Positions 9,291 through 19,694 of a stretch of 64,000 nt of DNA are shown here, in pieces (the first letter of the stretch is position 1; each line of letters opens with the position of its first letter). The DNA is from Shewanella seohaensis (GTDB taxonomy: Bacteria > Pseudomonadota > Gammaproteobacteria > Enterobacterales > Shewanellaceae), in contig NZ_CP104900.1 of assembly GCF_025449215.1 (NCBI RefSeq), positions 4,030,001 to 4,094,000 of the forward strand, written 5' to 3'. The notes under the pieces are model-generated. The model was not told the origin of the DNA and searched no databases. It saw nothing but the letters and a program-made list of their open reading frames with translations. Both the position numbers and the translations under genes were made by a program.

Positions 9291-11343
9291 ATGACGGGTC
9301 GCTTTAAATCCCTAACTTGGAAACAAACAAATCTCGTCGTTTTTACAGCGCTTTTTTTCGCTATCGCCATCTTCATTGTTGAAATCGCCCTCGTCGTCGT
9401 CTCCACCAAGCAGCAACTCACTACCACTCAACAAGAATTACTCGATTCTGTAGAACAACCCGCCGCCAACGCCGTCTGGGCTTTAGATGATAATTTGGCA
9501 AGACAAACCCTAGAGGGGGCGATTAAAGTAGAGCATGTGGGCTCTGCGGTGATTGAACTCGATGACGGCTCGATGTTTGTTTCCGTGAGCAATAATAAGA
9601 AAAACAACTCACAAACTTTTATCAGCCTCAGCAATAAACTCTTCGATGACTTAAAAGAAATTTCACGGCCCTTGTATCGGCCCTTTTACTTTGAAGGCAC
9701 ACAAAAACAGCAGCTTATCGGCACGCTAACCATTTTTTATGACACGCAGGAACTGACCAACACCCTCTTTAGCCAGTTACGCTTCAGCTTTTTTGCCACC
9801 TTAGCCCGCGCGCTGTTACTCACCTTAGTGCTGTCCGTCGTATTCCACCGCTTCTTGACACAGCCAATAGCCAGGATCAGCGAAGCTATTGATAAGATTT
9901 CCCCGATTCGCCCGATGAAAACCTGCTGCCCATGTCCAGCGCCCATAAGGATGATGAATTAGGCCTAGTGACATCGAAGTTTAACCAGATCCTTATTCAA
10001 TTCAGTCAAACCCAATCCAAACTGCGTAAAATGGCCACCCGAGACCCATTAACAGGCCTTCCCAATCGAACCCTATTACTCGAAACCATTGCCGTGACTA
10101 TCCAGCGCTCACGGGTTCATAAAAGCAGTTTTGCTTTGATGTTTATCGACTTAGACCGTTTCAAAAATATCAATGATTCCCTCGGACACGCCCTTGGCGA
10201 TCAATTCCTCGCCCGCATCGCCCGTATTTTGGAACGCGTGGTGGGCGATAAAGGGTCAGTATCACGCCTAGGCGGCGATGAATTTGTGATTCTTGCCGAC
10301 TCAGTTCACTCCCCGACCAAGCCGCCGACTTTGTCGATAAACTGTTAGTGCAGCTCAATGTGCCGATTCAGCTGAATGAACATGCGATTCACCCAGCGGC
10401 ATCGATTGGGATTTCCATCTATCCAGAAGATGGCAACAGCGCCGAAGATCTTATCCGCCATGCCGATATCGCCATGTACAGCGCTAAGGCCGCAGGATCG
10501 AATCAATGGGCCTTCTTCAAACAACAGATGACCGAGCGCGCGGCGGTGCGACTCCGTACCGAAGCATCACTGCATGACGCCTTGAAAAACAATGAATTTT
10601 TGCTCTACTTTCAACCTAAGTTGGATTTACAAACTGGCAAGATCACCGCTTGTGAAGCTCTGATCCGTTGGCAAAAAGATGGTCGTTTAATCAGCCCCAT
10701 CTCCTTTATTCCGGTGGCGGAAGAAACCGGCATTATTATTCCGATTGGACGTTGGGTTATCGAGCAGAGCTGCCGCGTGCTGCGCGACTGGCAGAAAAAA
10801 TATAACTATGCAATACCGATTGCCATTAATGTCGCGTCACAACAGTTTGCCGATGCCAGCTTAGTGTCGGACATTAAGCAAATGGCGCTGCGTTACCAAA
10901 TTCAACCGGAATTGCTCGAAATTGAAATCACCGAAACATCGTTGATGAATGACATTGAGCTTGCGATCAACAAGTTAGAACAGCTCAAGTCGGCCGGATT
11001 TGGTATCGCCGTCGATGACTTTGGCACCGGCTACTCTTCCCTGTCTTACCTGCGGCATTTGCCGATTACGACCATGAAAATCGACCGTTGCTTCGTGTCC
11101 GACTTACCAGGGGACAGCGCGATTGCCTCGACCATTTTGATGTTAGGTAAACAATTAAATCTGACTATCGTTGCCGAAGGCATCGAAAACGAGCAGCAAC
11201 TCGATTGGCTCAAGCGTAACCAATGTCAAATTGGCCAAGGCTTCTACTTTAGCCAGCCGTTGCCACAGGCAGAGTTTGAGGCGCTGTATATCGCCAACCA
11301 AACCGCAACCATTAGCAATATTGATGGATTTCGTGGCGCCTAA
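9291..11343 (+). CDS. Membrane GGDEF-EAL protein (two frame breaks)
   Basis: A predicted cyclic-di-GMP enzyme of about 684 residues if repaired. An N-terminal membrane helix (about 12-38), a periplasmic sensor stretch, a second membrane helix and a HAMP-like segment come first, then GGDEF (intact motif RLGGDEF) and EAL (ACEALIRW, DDFGTGYSS, IVAEGIE). Both catalytic signatures are complete, so both synthase and phosphodiesterase activity are possible. The frame breaks twice, at C-runs 9901-9904 and 10311-10314; one extra C at each restores a continuous, well-conserved protein. It lies between pnp and rpsO on the opposite strand. The ATG follows AAGGA. No symbol can be assigned. Confidence 0.85.
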
Positions 11344-11383
11344 CCGCCGAAGAGAGAGTGTAAAAGAGTGAATTTAAGACAAT

Positions 11384-11410
11384 AAAAAAGGAGGCTTAGC
11401 CTCCTTTTTT
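11384..11410. terminator. Bidirectional terminator between GGDEF-EAL gene and rpsO
   Basis: GGAGGC-TTA-GCCTCC with A6 before and T6 after, located between two convergent genes; it can serve both strands. Confidence 0.85.
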
Positions 11411-11428
11411 ATGTCAGTAAACGCGTGA

Positions 11429-11698
11429 TTAACGACGTAAACCTAACTTTTGGATCAGCTCATTGTAACGCGCTGCTTCAGTACGCTTCAGGTAAGCTAA
11501 TAACTTACGACGAGCGCTAACCATGCGTAACAGACCACGACGTGAGTGGTGATCGTGGATGTGCTCTTTGAAGTGATCTTGCAAATGGTTGATTTGAGCA
11601 GTTAACAGCGCAACTTGAACTTCAGTTGAACCAGTGTCGTTTGCGCCACGGCCAAATTCAGCCAGGATCTTTGCTTTCGCTTCAGTACTTAGTGACAT
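11429..11698 (-). CDS. rpsO: 30S ribosomal protein S15
   Basis: An 89-residue primary 16S rRNA-binding protein of the 30S subunit platform. The sequence [17 protein letters not shown] through LGLRR is typical, including the RNA-contact block [20 protein letters not shown]. The ATG at 11698 has GGAGAG just upstream, so a longer in-frame start four codons earlier is not used. A strong promoter with a GC-rich discriminator precedes it. It follows truB on the same strand. Confidence 0.97.
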
Positions 11699-11761
11699 GT
11701 GTCTCTCCAAATATAAAATGTGAATCTCTAGCCGATCACTAACTCAGCCAGAGGGCGCGCT

Positions 11762-11790
11762 ATTCTACCCATAATCCTTGGCGCGCGCAA
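11762..11790 (-). promoter_or_regulatory. rpsO promoter
   Basis: Minus strand: -35 TTGCGC, 17-base spacer, -10 TAGAAT, then a GC-rich discriminator (AGCGCGCCC) typical of stringently controlled ribosomal promoters. It ends about 63 bases upstream of the rpsO start. Confidence 0.7.
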
Positions 11791-11824
11791 TAAATGCGAT
11801 GGATTAATAACCCAAGATAATCAA

Positions 11825-12778
11825 TTAAGATGCTTTAGCTTGGTCGTGAAGGACGACTAAGCGCTTAGGTGCCAGTAAGCCATCTTCATTCATCTCGCCA
11901 ATTCCGACGAAACGACGTTCAGTGCCCAATGTAATGCGCACCAATGTATCTGCAACGAGTCCAGAGACTCGTACCGCCTGACCTTGCATTAAGTAAGCAG
12001 CGCTCGCATCAGGCACATTAACCTCGGGAAAGTCAGCAACCGCCGTATCCATAGGCAGCAGCAACGAGTCCAGCAAGCTGCTAGGGTCAAGCTGCTCTTC
12101 CTGCGCCTTCGCAACTAGGGCTTCGAGTTGCTCCAAGGTGACCATTTTGTCGTAGGGATAATGCGCGACTTGAGTACGACGCAGCATAATAACATGGGCG
12201 CCACAACCGAGCATCTCACCTAAATCATCGATGATAGTGCGAATATAAGTGCCCTTAGAGCAATGAATGTCTAAGGTCAGCTCATCGCCTTCTAGACCGA
12301 TGAAGTTCAGTTCAAAGACAGTGATTGGACGCGCCTCGCGCGGCACTTCAATCCCCTCGCGGGCATACTTATACAAAGGCTGGCCTTGGTATTTCAGCGC
12401 CGAATACATGGAGGGTACTTGCTGGGTATCGCCACGAAAATGCTCTAAGGCAGACATTAACTGCGCCTCAGTGAATTCGAGCGGGCGAGTCTGCACCACT
12501 TCACCGTCGGAGTCGCTAGTATCTGTGCGTTGTCCCAGTTTTGCGGTAACCAGATAACGCTTATCCGAATCCAGCAAATGCTGCGAAAACTTAGTCGCTT
12601 CGCCTAAACACACAGGTAGCATACCCGTTGCCAAGGGATCGAGCGCCCCCGTGTGCCCCGCTTTATTGGCATTAAAAAAGCGCTTTACCCGTTGTAATGC
12701 AAAGTTGGAACTCATGCCTGTGGCTTTGTCCAACAATACAATACCGTCGATAAAGCGGCCCTTCGAACGTCTCGCCAT
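11825..12778 (-). CDS. truB: tRNA pseudouridine-55 synthase
   Basis: A 317-residue enzyme that makes pseudouridine 55 in the T-loop of tRNAs. The catalytic aspartate is D47 in [12 protein letters not shown], with the KxxGxSS-like start DKATGMSS, the RNA-binding block [12 protein letters not shown] and a C-terminal PUA-like part. The start codon overlaps the stop of rbfA by one base, so the two are translationally coupled. Length and order fit the conserved nusA-infB-rbfA-truB operon. Confidence 0.97.
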   Translation of the reverse strand: MARRSKGRFIDGIVLLDKATGMSSNFALQRVKRFFNANKAGHTGALDPLATGMLPVCLGEATKFSQHLLDSDKRYLVTAKLGQRTDTSDSDGEVVQTRPLEFTEAQLMSALEHFRGDTQQVPSMYSALKYQGQPLYKYAREGIEVPREARPITVFELNFIGLEGDELTLDIHCSKGTYIRTIIDDLGEMLGCGAHVIMLRRTQVAHYPYDKMVTLEQLEALVAKAQEEQLDPSSLLDSLLLPMDTAVADFPEVNVPDASAAYLMQGQAVRVSGLVADTLVRITLGTERRFVGIGEMNEDGLLAPKRLVVLHDQAKAS

Positions 12779-13218
12779 TACGCTTTACCTTCGGTGTCAT
12801 CGGCTTCGTCGATATCATTCTCAGTCACGTCGTCGGCGCTACCAAACTGTTGCTGCTTGGCTTTATCGCTGTTGATCACTTGGCTGACGAGGTTAGACAT
12901 ACGCATACCTTCAACCAATGAACTGTCATACACGAAACGGATTTCAGGCATGACTCTCAGCTTCATGCGGCCCGCAACTAAAGTACGGATATAAGGCGCA
13001 GCTGTAATCAAGGCATTGAGCTTTTCTTGCACCAGCTCTTTGTCTTCTTCGAAGAAAGTCACAAACACCTTGGCGTAACTTAAATCGCGGGACACATCGA
13101 CATCATTAACGGTTACAAAACCAATACGGGGATCTTTCATGTCGCGTTGTAACACAACAGCCAGCTCTTGCTGCAACTGCTGGGCTATGCGACGTGTACG
13201 ACTGAATTCTTTTGCCAT
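12778..13218 (-). CDS. rbfA: 30S ribosome-binding factor A
   Basis: A 146-residue KH-fold maturation factor that binds the 30S subunit near helix 1 of 16S rRNA and is needed at low temperature. Recognisable are the start [43 protein letters not shown] and [17 protein letters not shown]. The acidic tail (about 125-146) is longer than in E. coli (133 residues). It lies between infB and truB and overlaps truB. Confidence 0.96.
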   Translation of the reverse strand: MAKEFSRTRRIAQQLQQELAVVLQRDMKDPRIGFVTVNDVDVSRDLSYAKVFVTFFEEDKELVQEKLNALITAAPYIRTLVAGRMKLRVMPEIRFVYDSSLVEGMRMSNLVSQVINSDKAKQQQFGSADDVTENDIDEADDTEGKA

Positions 13219-13246
13219 AATAGAGTTACCATAGCTAATGTATTAA

Positions 13247-13277
13247 ATTGAAAGGGCGGCTAATGCCGCCCTCTTTA
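13247..13277 (-). terminator. Hairpin between infB and rbfA
   Basis: 8-bp stem AGGGCGGC / GCCGCCCT with a TAAT loop and a U-rich 3' side, in the 62-base gap inside the operon. It may partly terminate or protect the infB 3' end while leaving some read-through to rbfA. Confidence 0.55.
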
Positions 13278-13280
13278 TCG

Positions 13281-15950
13281 TTACAGTGTACGTGCCACTT
13301 CGACGGTTTCGAATACTTCGATTTGGTCACCCACGCGGACATCGTTGTAGTTCTTAACACCGATACCACACTCCATGCCGTTGCGAACTTCGCTAACGTC
13401 GTCTTTAAAGCGACGCAGTGATTCCAGCTCACCTTCGAAGATCACCACGTTATCACGCAGCACGCGGATAGGCGCGCTACGCTTGATGGTACCTTCGGTG
13501 ACCATACAACCGGCGATAGCACCCAGTTTTGGAGACTTGAACACATCACGTACTTCGGCAAGACCAATGATCTCTTGCTTGAACTCAGGAGACAACATGC
13601 CCGTCATGGCCGCTTTAACTTCATCAATCAGATGATAGATAACGCTGTAGTAACGTAGGTCAACACTCTCGCTCTCGATGGTCTTACGCGCCTGTGCATC
13701 GGCACGAACGTTGAAGCCCACCATAATAGCGTTAGATGCCGCAGCTAAAGTCGCGTCGGTTTCGGTCAGAGCACCCACACCGCGAGCGATGATGTTCACT
13801 TTCACTTCGTCAGTAGACAGACCCATTAAGGAGTCGGTAATCGCTTCGAGTGAACCTTGAACGTCTGCCTTCAGAACGATGTTCAGTTCCTTCACTTCGC
13901 CTTCAGTCATGTTAGCGAACATATTCTCTAGTTTAGACTTCTGCTGACGTGCTAATTTCACGTCGCGGAACTTACCTTGACGGTATAGCGCCACTTCACG
14001 CGCCTTACGCTCGTCACGAACAACCGTTGCTTCGTCACCAGCTGATGGCACACCAGAAAGACCTAAGATCTCGACCGGAATCGATGGACCTGCTTCGGTG
14101 ATTGAACGACCGTTCTCATCTTTCATCGCACGGACTTTACCGTACTCTAAACCACAAAGAACGATATCGCCTTGGCGCAGTGTACCTTCTTGAACCAGAA
14201 TCGTTGCCACAGGGCCGCGACCTTTGTCCAGTTGTGATTCGATAACCACACCGGCCGCCATACCGTCACGTACTGCTTTAAGCTCTAATACTTCAGCTTG
14301 CAGCAGAATGCCTTCGAGTAGGTCGTCAACGCCAGCACCAGTCTTAGCAGATACGAAGGCGAACATGTTGTCACCGCCCCAATCTTCAGACATAACGCCG
14401 TGTTGCGCTAATTCGCTCTTCACGCGATCGATATCGGCTTCTGGTTTGTCCATCTTGTTGACGGCAACAATCAATGGCACGTTACCGGCTTTAGCGTGTT
14501 GAATCGCTTCGATGGTTTGTGGCATTACGCCGTCATCGGCAGCAACAACCAGGACAACGATGTCAGTCGCTTTAGCACCACGGGCACGCATTGCGGTAAA
14601 CGCGGCGTGACCAGGGGTATCTAAGAAGGTGATCATGCCATTATCGGTCTCAACATGGTATGCACCGATATGTTGAGTAATACCACCGGCCTCACCCGCT
14701 GCCACTTTCGCGCGGCGGATATAGTCGAGCAGAGACGTTTTACCGTGGTCAACGTGACCCATGATGGTCACAACAGGAGCACGAGGCTCAAGCTTCACAA
14801 CGCCTTCTTCATCACGCTCAGACAGTACTTGTTGCTCTAATTCGTTTTCACGGATCAGTACCACTTTGTGGCCCATTTCTTCGGCAACTAATTGGGCGGT
14901 TTCTTGATCTAACACTTGGTTGATCGTCACCATTGAACCCATCTTCATCATTTGCTTGATGATTTCAGTCGCTTTAATAGCCATTAAGTGAGCAAGTTCT
15001 GCCACAGTAACAGTTTCACCGATACGTACATCACGGTTAACAGCAGCCACTGGCTTGTTAAAGCCGTGTGCCATTGATTCTGGTGCGGTGCTGCGGTTAC
15101 GCATGTGTTTTTCGCGACCATCGCGAGCATCTTTACCACCACGTTTGGACTTGGCGGTATTTTTGTTACGTGCACGACGACCACGTTTTTCTTCATCCAT
15201 ATCCGATGAGTCTTCAGCGGCGCGGGCCACTTTAGAGGTCGTGATATGGTGATCGCTAAAACGCTCAGCCTCTTTACGTTGACGCTCTTCTTCGTCCCAA
15301 CGCTTAGAGTTTTCTTCCGCTAACAGACGCGCTTTTTCAGCCGCTTTCGCCGCTTCTTCGTCTTGCTTACGCTTTGTCGCTTCCGCTTGAACCGCTTTTA
15401 AACGCTCAGCTTCAACACGTGCCGCTTCCGCTTCTGGCGAAGTGTCTTTTGTGGTTTTCGCATCAGTCGTCGCTTTGGCTTTAGCTTTTGCTTCAGCATC
15501 TGCTTTCGCCTTAGCCTCTGCTTTTGCTTCGGCGTCTGCTTTAGCCTTAGCTTCGGCTTCCGCTTTGGCCTTGGCTTCTGCTTCAGCTTTTGCCTGAGCT
15601 TCGGCTTCTGCCTTCGCTTTGGCTTCTTCTTCAGCTTTCAGAACCGCTTCGCTCACGTCACGCTTAACGAAAGTACGGGTTTTACGTACTTCTACTTTAA
15701 CGTCTTTAGATTGACCACCATTACCGGCCACACTCAGGGTCGATACGGTTTTACGTTGCAGTGTCATTTTGGTCGGTGCGCTTTCGCCGCCATGCTGCTT
15801 CTTCAGATAATCCAGTAACTGTTGCTTCTCAGCTTCAGAAACGTTATCAGTTTGGCCTTTCTTAATTCCGGCCTGAGAGAATTGCTCAATCAGACGTTCA
15901 ACACTTTTACCCACTTCCGTGGCCAATTTCTCTACGGTAGTATCTGCCAT
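13281..15950 (-). CDS. infB: Translation initiation factor IF-2
   Basis: An 889-residue GTPase that brings initiator tRNA to the 30S subunit (E. coli 890). An IF2_N domain (about 1-50) and IF2 assembly block are followed by a long Ala/Lys/Glu linker (about 105-165) made of [12 protein letters not shown] repeats. A second IF2_N fold comes next, then the G domain ([21 protein letters not shown]) and domains II to IV ending in [16 protein letters not shown]. The frame is intact. It is preceded by nusA and followed by rbfA. The repeated linker is the variable part of the family. Confidence 0.97.
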   Translation of the reverse strand: MADTTVEKLATEVGKSVERLIEQFSQAGIKKGQTDNVSEAEKQQLLDYLKKQHGGESAPTKMTLQRKTVSTLSVAGNGGQSKDVKVEVRKTRTFVKRDVSEAVLKAEEEAKAKAEAEAQAKAEAEAKAKAEAEAKAKADAEAKAEAKAKADAEAKAKAKATTDAKTTKDTSPEAEAARVEAERLKAVQAEATKRKQDEEAAKAAEKARLLAEENSKRWDEEERQRKEAERFSDHHITTSKVARAAEDSSDMDEEKRGRRARNKNTAKSKRGGKDARDGREKHMRNRSTAPESMAHGFNKPVAAVNRDVRIGETVTVAELAHLMAIKATEIIKQMMKMGSMVTINQVLDQETAQLVAEEMGHKVVLIRENELEQQVLSERDEEGVVKLEPRAPVVTIMGHVDHGKTSLLDYIRRAKVAAGEAGGITQHIGAYHVETDNGMITFLDTPGHAAFTAMRARGAKATDIVVLVVAADDGVMPQTIEAIQHAKAGNVPLIVAVNKMDKPEADIDRVKSELAQHGVMSEDWGGDNMFAFVSAKTGAGVDDLLEGILLQAEVLELKAVRDGMAAGVVIESQLDKGRGPVATILVQEGTLRQGDIVLCGLEYGKVRAMKDENGRSITEAGPSIPVEILGLSGVPSAGDEATVVRDERKAREVALYRQGKFRDVKLARQQKSKLENMFANMTEGEVKELNIVLKADVQGSLEAITDSLMGLSTDEVKVNIIARGVGALTETDATLAAASNAIMVGFNVRADAQARKTIESESVDLRYYSVIYHLIDEVKAAMTGMLSPEFKQEIIGLAEVRDVFKSPKLGAIAGCMVTEGTIKRSAPIRVLRDNVVIFEGELESLRRFKDDVSEVRNGMECGIGVKNYNDVRVGDQIEVFETVEVARTL

Positions 15951-15976
15951 CAGTTAAATCCCCTCTGTTGATCGAC

Positions 15977-17475
15977 TTAAGCTTCTTCGCCAAACCAACA
16001 GATATTGCGGGCTGCCATGATGAGCTCACCAGCCTTTTCTTCTGTTAATTCTTCAATCTCGATCAAATCATCAATGCCTTGTTCAGCCAAGTCTTCTAGA
16101 GTCACGATACCTTTGCTTGCTAAAACATAGGCTAAGTGTCTTTCAACACCTTCAAGTGCTAATAACTCTTCACTTGGCTCCACACCATCTAGTGCTTCTT
16201 CAGTGGCGAGAGCTCGAGTAGAGATCGCCGCTTTTGCACGCTCACGTAATGCTTCAACGATATCTTCATCGAAGCCATCAATTGCTAATAATTCAGATAC
16301 AGGCACGTAAGCCACTTCTTCGAGAGAAGTAAAACCTTCATCAGCCAATACTTGAGCAAAATCTTCATCGACATCCAGTGCGTTTATGAATAAGCTCTTC
16401 ACCTTAGCGCTCTCGGCTTGGTGCTTCTTGTTCATGTCTTCCACTGTCATCACGTTCAGCTCCCAGCCAGTCAGCTGAGTGGCTAAACGTACGTTTTGAC
16501 CGTTACGGCCAATGGCTTGCGCCAGACTTTCGGCTTCTACCGCGATATCCATTGAATGGTTATCTTCGTCAACTATGATAGAGGCCACATCGGCGGGCGC
16601 CATCGCATTGATCACAAATTGCGCTGGGTTGTCGTCCCACAACACGATATCAACACGCTCGCCGCCTAATTCATTTGAAACCGCTTGAACACGCGCGCCG
16701 CGCATACCCACACAGGCACCGATAGGATCGATGCGACGGTCGTTTGATTTCACCGCGATCTTAGCGCGAGAACCAGGGTCACGAGCAGCGCCCATGACTT
16801 CGATCATCTCATCGGCGATCTCAGGTACTTCTACGCGGAACAGCTCAATCAGCATGTCTGGCTTAGTGCGAGTTAAGAACAACTGCGCGCCACGTGCCTC
16901 TGGACGTACTGAATACAGCAGTGCACGGACACGGTCGCCAGGACGGAAAGATTCGCGTGAAATTAAATCTTCACGGAATAATACGCCGTCAGCGTTGTTA
17001 CCTAAGTCAACAACAACACTTTCACGGGTCGCTTTTTTCACCACACCAGTGATCAGTTCGCCTTCTTTATCTTGGAACTGTTCAACGACTTGCGCACGCT
17101 CAGCTTCACGTACTTTTTGTACGATCACTTGCTTAGCGGTTTGCGTCGTAATACGGTCGAAGGCGACAGATTCGATCTCGTCTTCAATAAAATCGCCAGG
17201 TTGGATTTCTGGGTTTTCGTAACGCGCAGCTTCCAAGGTGATTTCGCGGTATGGGTTTTCTAACGCAACACCGTTATCGTCGATCACCATCCAGCGGCGG
17301 AACGTTTCATAGGCGCCAGTTTTACGGTCGATAGCAACACGAACGTCGATATCACCTTCGTATTTTTCTTGGTTGCAGTTGCCAGCGCTGTTTCTAGCGC
17401 TTCAAAAATTTTCTCGCGTGGAACGGCCTTTTCATTTGAAACCGCCTCAGCGACTAGCAGAATCTCTTTATTCAT
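15977..17475 (-). CDS. nusA: Transcription termination/antitermination factor NusA (one frame break)
   Basis: RNA polymerase-binding elongation factor: N-terminal domain ([26 protein letters not shown]…), S1 (about 135-200), KH1 and KH2 ([23 protein letters not shown]), and two acidic C-terminal helix-hairpin-helix repeats ending in NICWFGEEA. The frame breaks at a T-run (17363-17367 on the plus strand). Adding one base restores KKKYEGDID and a 499-residue protein, close to the E. coli 495. NusA is essential in most bacteria and the rest of the sequence is fully conserved, so a sequence error is the likely cause. It follows rimP with a 29-base gap. Confidence 0.92.
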
Positions 17476-17504
17476 TTCGTCTTGCCTCGTTCACCTTGAA
17501 ACCA

Positions 17505-17960
17505 TCAAAACTTAGCGATGATGTTGCCTTTACGGATATTATCCAAGGCGACAACCAGCTCTTTACCATTCACATTTAGCGACAACATTTGGCCGTCAAC
17601 CTGTGTAATGGCGCCTTTTAAATTACGACTGCCCGCGACAGGCATAGTCAGTTGAAGCTTGACATCCTCGCCGACATAGGCCGCATATTGCTCAGCAGTA
17701 AATAAGGGTCTATCTACGCCTGGCGAAGAAACCTCTAAGGTATATTCAGTAGAAATTGGGTCTTCAACATCGAGCACAGCACTGACTTGGCGACTTACGT
17801 TGGCACAATCTTCAATATTGATACCATTCTCACCATCAATGAACACACGCAGGATTGAATGTTTACCCGCTTGCACATATTCAATGCCCCAAAGTTGGAA
17901 GCCGAGTGCTTCCACAGGCACTGTGAGCATGTCTACCAGTCTGGATTCTAATGTTGCCAA
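17505..17960 (-). CDS. rimP: Ribosome maturation factor RimP
   Basis: A 151-residue factor for 30S subunit assembly (E. coli YhbC/RimP). It has the N-terminal alpha/beta domain with [20 protein letters not shown] and the conserved [15 protein letters not shown] block, then a C-terminal SH3-like barrel. It is the first protein gene of the rimP-nusA-infB operon and lies downstream of the initiator tRNA gene, as metY does in E. coli. Confidence 0.96.
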   Translation of the reverse strand: MATLESRLVDMLTVPVEALGFQLWGIEYVQAGKHSILRVFIDGENGINIEDCANVSRQVSAVLDVEDPISTEYTLEVSSPGVDRPLFTAEQYAAYVGEDVKLQLTMPVAGSRNLKGAITQVDGQMLSLNVNGKELVVALDNIRKGNIIAKF

Positions 17961-17973
17961 AATTGACCCCGAA

Positions 17974-17998
17974 AAACAAAAAAGGGCTTAATAGCCCT
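17974..17998 (-). terminator. Leader terminator just upstream of rimP
   Basis: On the minus strand AGGGCT-ATTA-AGCCCT is followed by T6-G-T5. It ends 14 bases before the rimP start, so transcripts from the metY promoter must read through it; an attenuator or antitermination control is possible. Confidence 0.6.
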
Positions 17999-18044
17999 AG
18001 TAAAACGCCGTAAAGGATACGACAAATTTAAAAGTCCCAGACAA

Positions 18045-18069
18045 CAAAAAACCCCGTAATGACGAGGTT
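18045..18069 (-). terminator. Terminator downstream of the initiator tRNA gene
   Basis: 7-bp stem AACCTCG / CGGGGTT (one G-U pair) with a 6-base loop, then a run of six U on the minus strand. Confidence 0.6.
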
Positions 18070-18126
18070 ATTAGCTTCAAGAACCTGTAAACCATAATGA
18101 ATTATACAACATTCATTACTAGGAGC

Positions 18127-18203
<77 letters not shown>

Positions 18204-18216
18204 TCAACTGTGTGCA

Positions 18217-18245
18217 AGTATATTGACTATCGTCTTTGCTTGCAA
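18217..18245 (-). promoter_or_regulatory. Promoter of the metY-rimP-nusA-infB transcript
   Basis: Minus strand: -35 TTGCAA, 17-base spacer, -10 TATACT, 14 bases before the mature 5' end of the initiator tRNA. It is a good sigma-70 match. Confidence 0.75.
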
Positions 18246-18286
18246 TAACTAAGTCAGCGCTTACTTCGTCTCACTTAGCTATATTA

Positions 18287-18373
18287 TGGTGCCGAGAGCG
18301 GGACTTGAACCCGCACGTCCGTTAGGACACAGCCACCTCAAGGCTGCGCGTCTACCAATTTCACCACCTCGGC
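18287..18373 (-). tRNA. leuU: tRNA-Leu (GAG)
   Basis: An 87-base class II tRNA with encoded CCA, long variable arm and anticodon GAG (loop CTTGAGG). It lies 11 bases downstream of secG, as leuU does in E. coli, and is probably co-transcribed with it. Confidence 0.95.
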
Positions 18374-18384
18374 GGCACCTTTTA

Positions 18385-18717
18385 CTAGTCAGGAATTTTC
18401 GTTTCTGACTTTTCGGTTGCTTGATCAACTGGTTGAGTCACCTGTTCATCAGAACCTAAATTTTTCCATGCATCTTCATTTTTTGCGTGGTTTGCACTTA
18501 AGTTGCCAATCAGCAGACTTAACGTGAAAAACGCAATGGCCAGAATCGCCGTTGTACGTGTCAGGAAGTTACCTGAACCGCTTGAACCGAATAAGGTACC
18601 TGATGCACCGGCGCCAAAAGAGGCTCCCATGTCAGCACCTTTCCCTTGCTGGATTAAGATCAGGCCAATTAAACCTAACGCAACCAACAAGTAAATAACC
18701 ATTAGAACTTCGTACAT
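18385..18717 (-). CDS. secG: Protein translocase subunit SecG
   Basis: A 110-residue inner-membrane partner of SecYE. Two membrane helices (about 2-22 and 53-73) flank the conserved cytoplasmic loop QGKGADMGASFGAGASGTLFGSSGSGNFLTR. The C-terminal tail (about 75-110) is charged and variable. The start lies directly against the tpiA stop codon, suggesting co-translation. Confidence 0.95.
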   Translation of the reverse strand: MYEVLMVIYLLVALGLIGLILIQQGKGADMGASFGAGASGTLFGSSGSGNFLTRTTAILAIAFFTLSLLIGNLSANHAKNEDAWKNLGSDEQVTQPVDQATEKSETKIPD

Positions 18718-18718
18718 A

Positions 18719-19500
18719 TTATGCGCTCATCGCTATCGAACATAAACTTAAAAACTCGGTAGAGTTTAAGCTAGCACCGCCTATCAGTCCACCATCTACA
18801 TCAGGCTGCGCAAATAGATCTGCTGCATTACTCGGCGTTACGCTACCACCGTACAAAATCCTGATATTCTCTCCGATAAACGGAGACACTTCAGAGAGAC
18901 GCTTGCGAATAAACGCATGTACTTCTTGCGCCTGCTCTGGCGTAGCGCTCTTACCTGTCCCTACAGCCCATAACGGCTCATAGGCGATAATTGCATTATC
19001 AAAAGCCATGGTGCCATTCTTCTCGATCACTATATCCAACTCTTCCGTAATCACCTCAAAGGTGCGTCTTGCTTCTCGAGCTGGGCCAGACTCACCTACA
19101 CATAATATAGGGGTCAAACCATGCTTCTGTGCAGCGGCAAATTTCTCCGCCACGATATCGCTGGTTTCGCCGTACATACGGCGACGCTCTGAGTGACCGA
19201 TAATCACATAGCGACATCCGCAATCTTTAACATCTGGCCCGACACTTCACCGGTATAGGCGCCAAAGTCATGCTGACTTAAATTCTGAGCGCCCATCCTA
19301 ACAAGTGAACCGTCTAACGCTTCCTTGTTTGCTTCTAGCAGTTGCCTTACGCTTTCTAGATAGATAGAAGGCGGGCATAAAACCACTTCAGCTGAATCAT
19401 TTTGGAGCTTTGAGGCAAATTTCTTGAACAACTCTTGCGCTAATGCCGCGCTGCCGTTCATTTTCCAGTTACCAGCGACCATTGGGCGTCTTAGGGCCAT
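18719..19500 (-). CDS. tpiA: Triosephosphate isomerase (one frame break)
   Basis: A TIM-barrel glycolytic enzyme interconverting dihydroxyacetone phosphate and glyceraldehyde-3-phosphate. Active-site elements: N and K in AGNWKMNGS, catalytic His in IIGHSERR, catalytic Glu in IAYEPLWAVGTGK, and the phosphate loop YGGSV. The frame breaks at T-run 19226-19228 (plus strand); one added base restores LKDCGCRYVIIGHSERR and a 260-residue protein. The start MALRRPMVAGNWK follows GGAGACAGT. tpiA between glmM and secG is usual for Shewanella and Pseudomonas, not for E. coli. Confidence 0.92.
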
Positions 19501-19694
19501 CACTGTCTCCTTCTGAAAGCGGCGTGAATAATAGCGAACCACTTGTTAAGTTACAATACCTAAATTCGAAATTTTTCAGATATTAGGTTGGAATGCTTAC
19601 TTTTTACACGCCAAACCCTATTCTTGCTCATTAATGCAGCTAACACCTTCATTTTTAATCGGTATCAGCTGCACTCGACTAAAGATTGGTGTGA

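Noticed and set aside
9901..10314. Phase-variable switch by C-run length in the GGDEF-EAL gene
   Set aside because: Runs of four or five C are too short for usual slipped-strand switching, and similar C-run losses occur in tatD and corC; kept only as a check.
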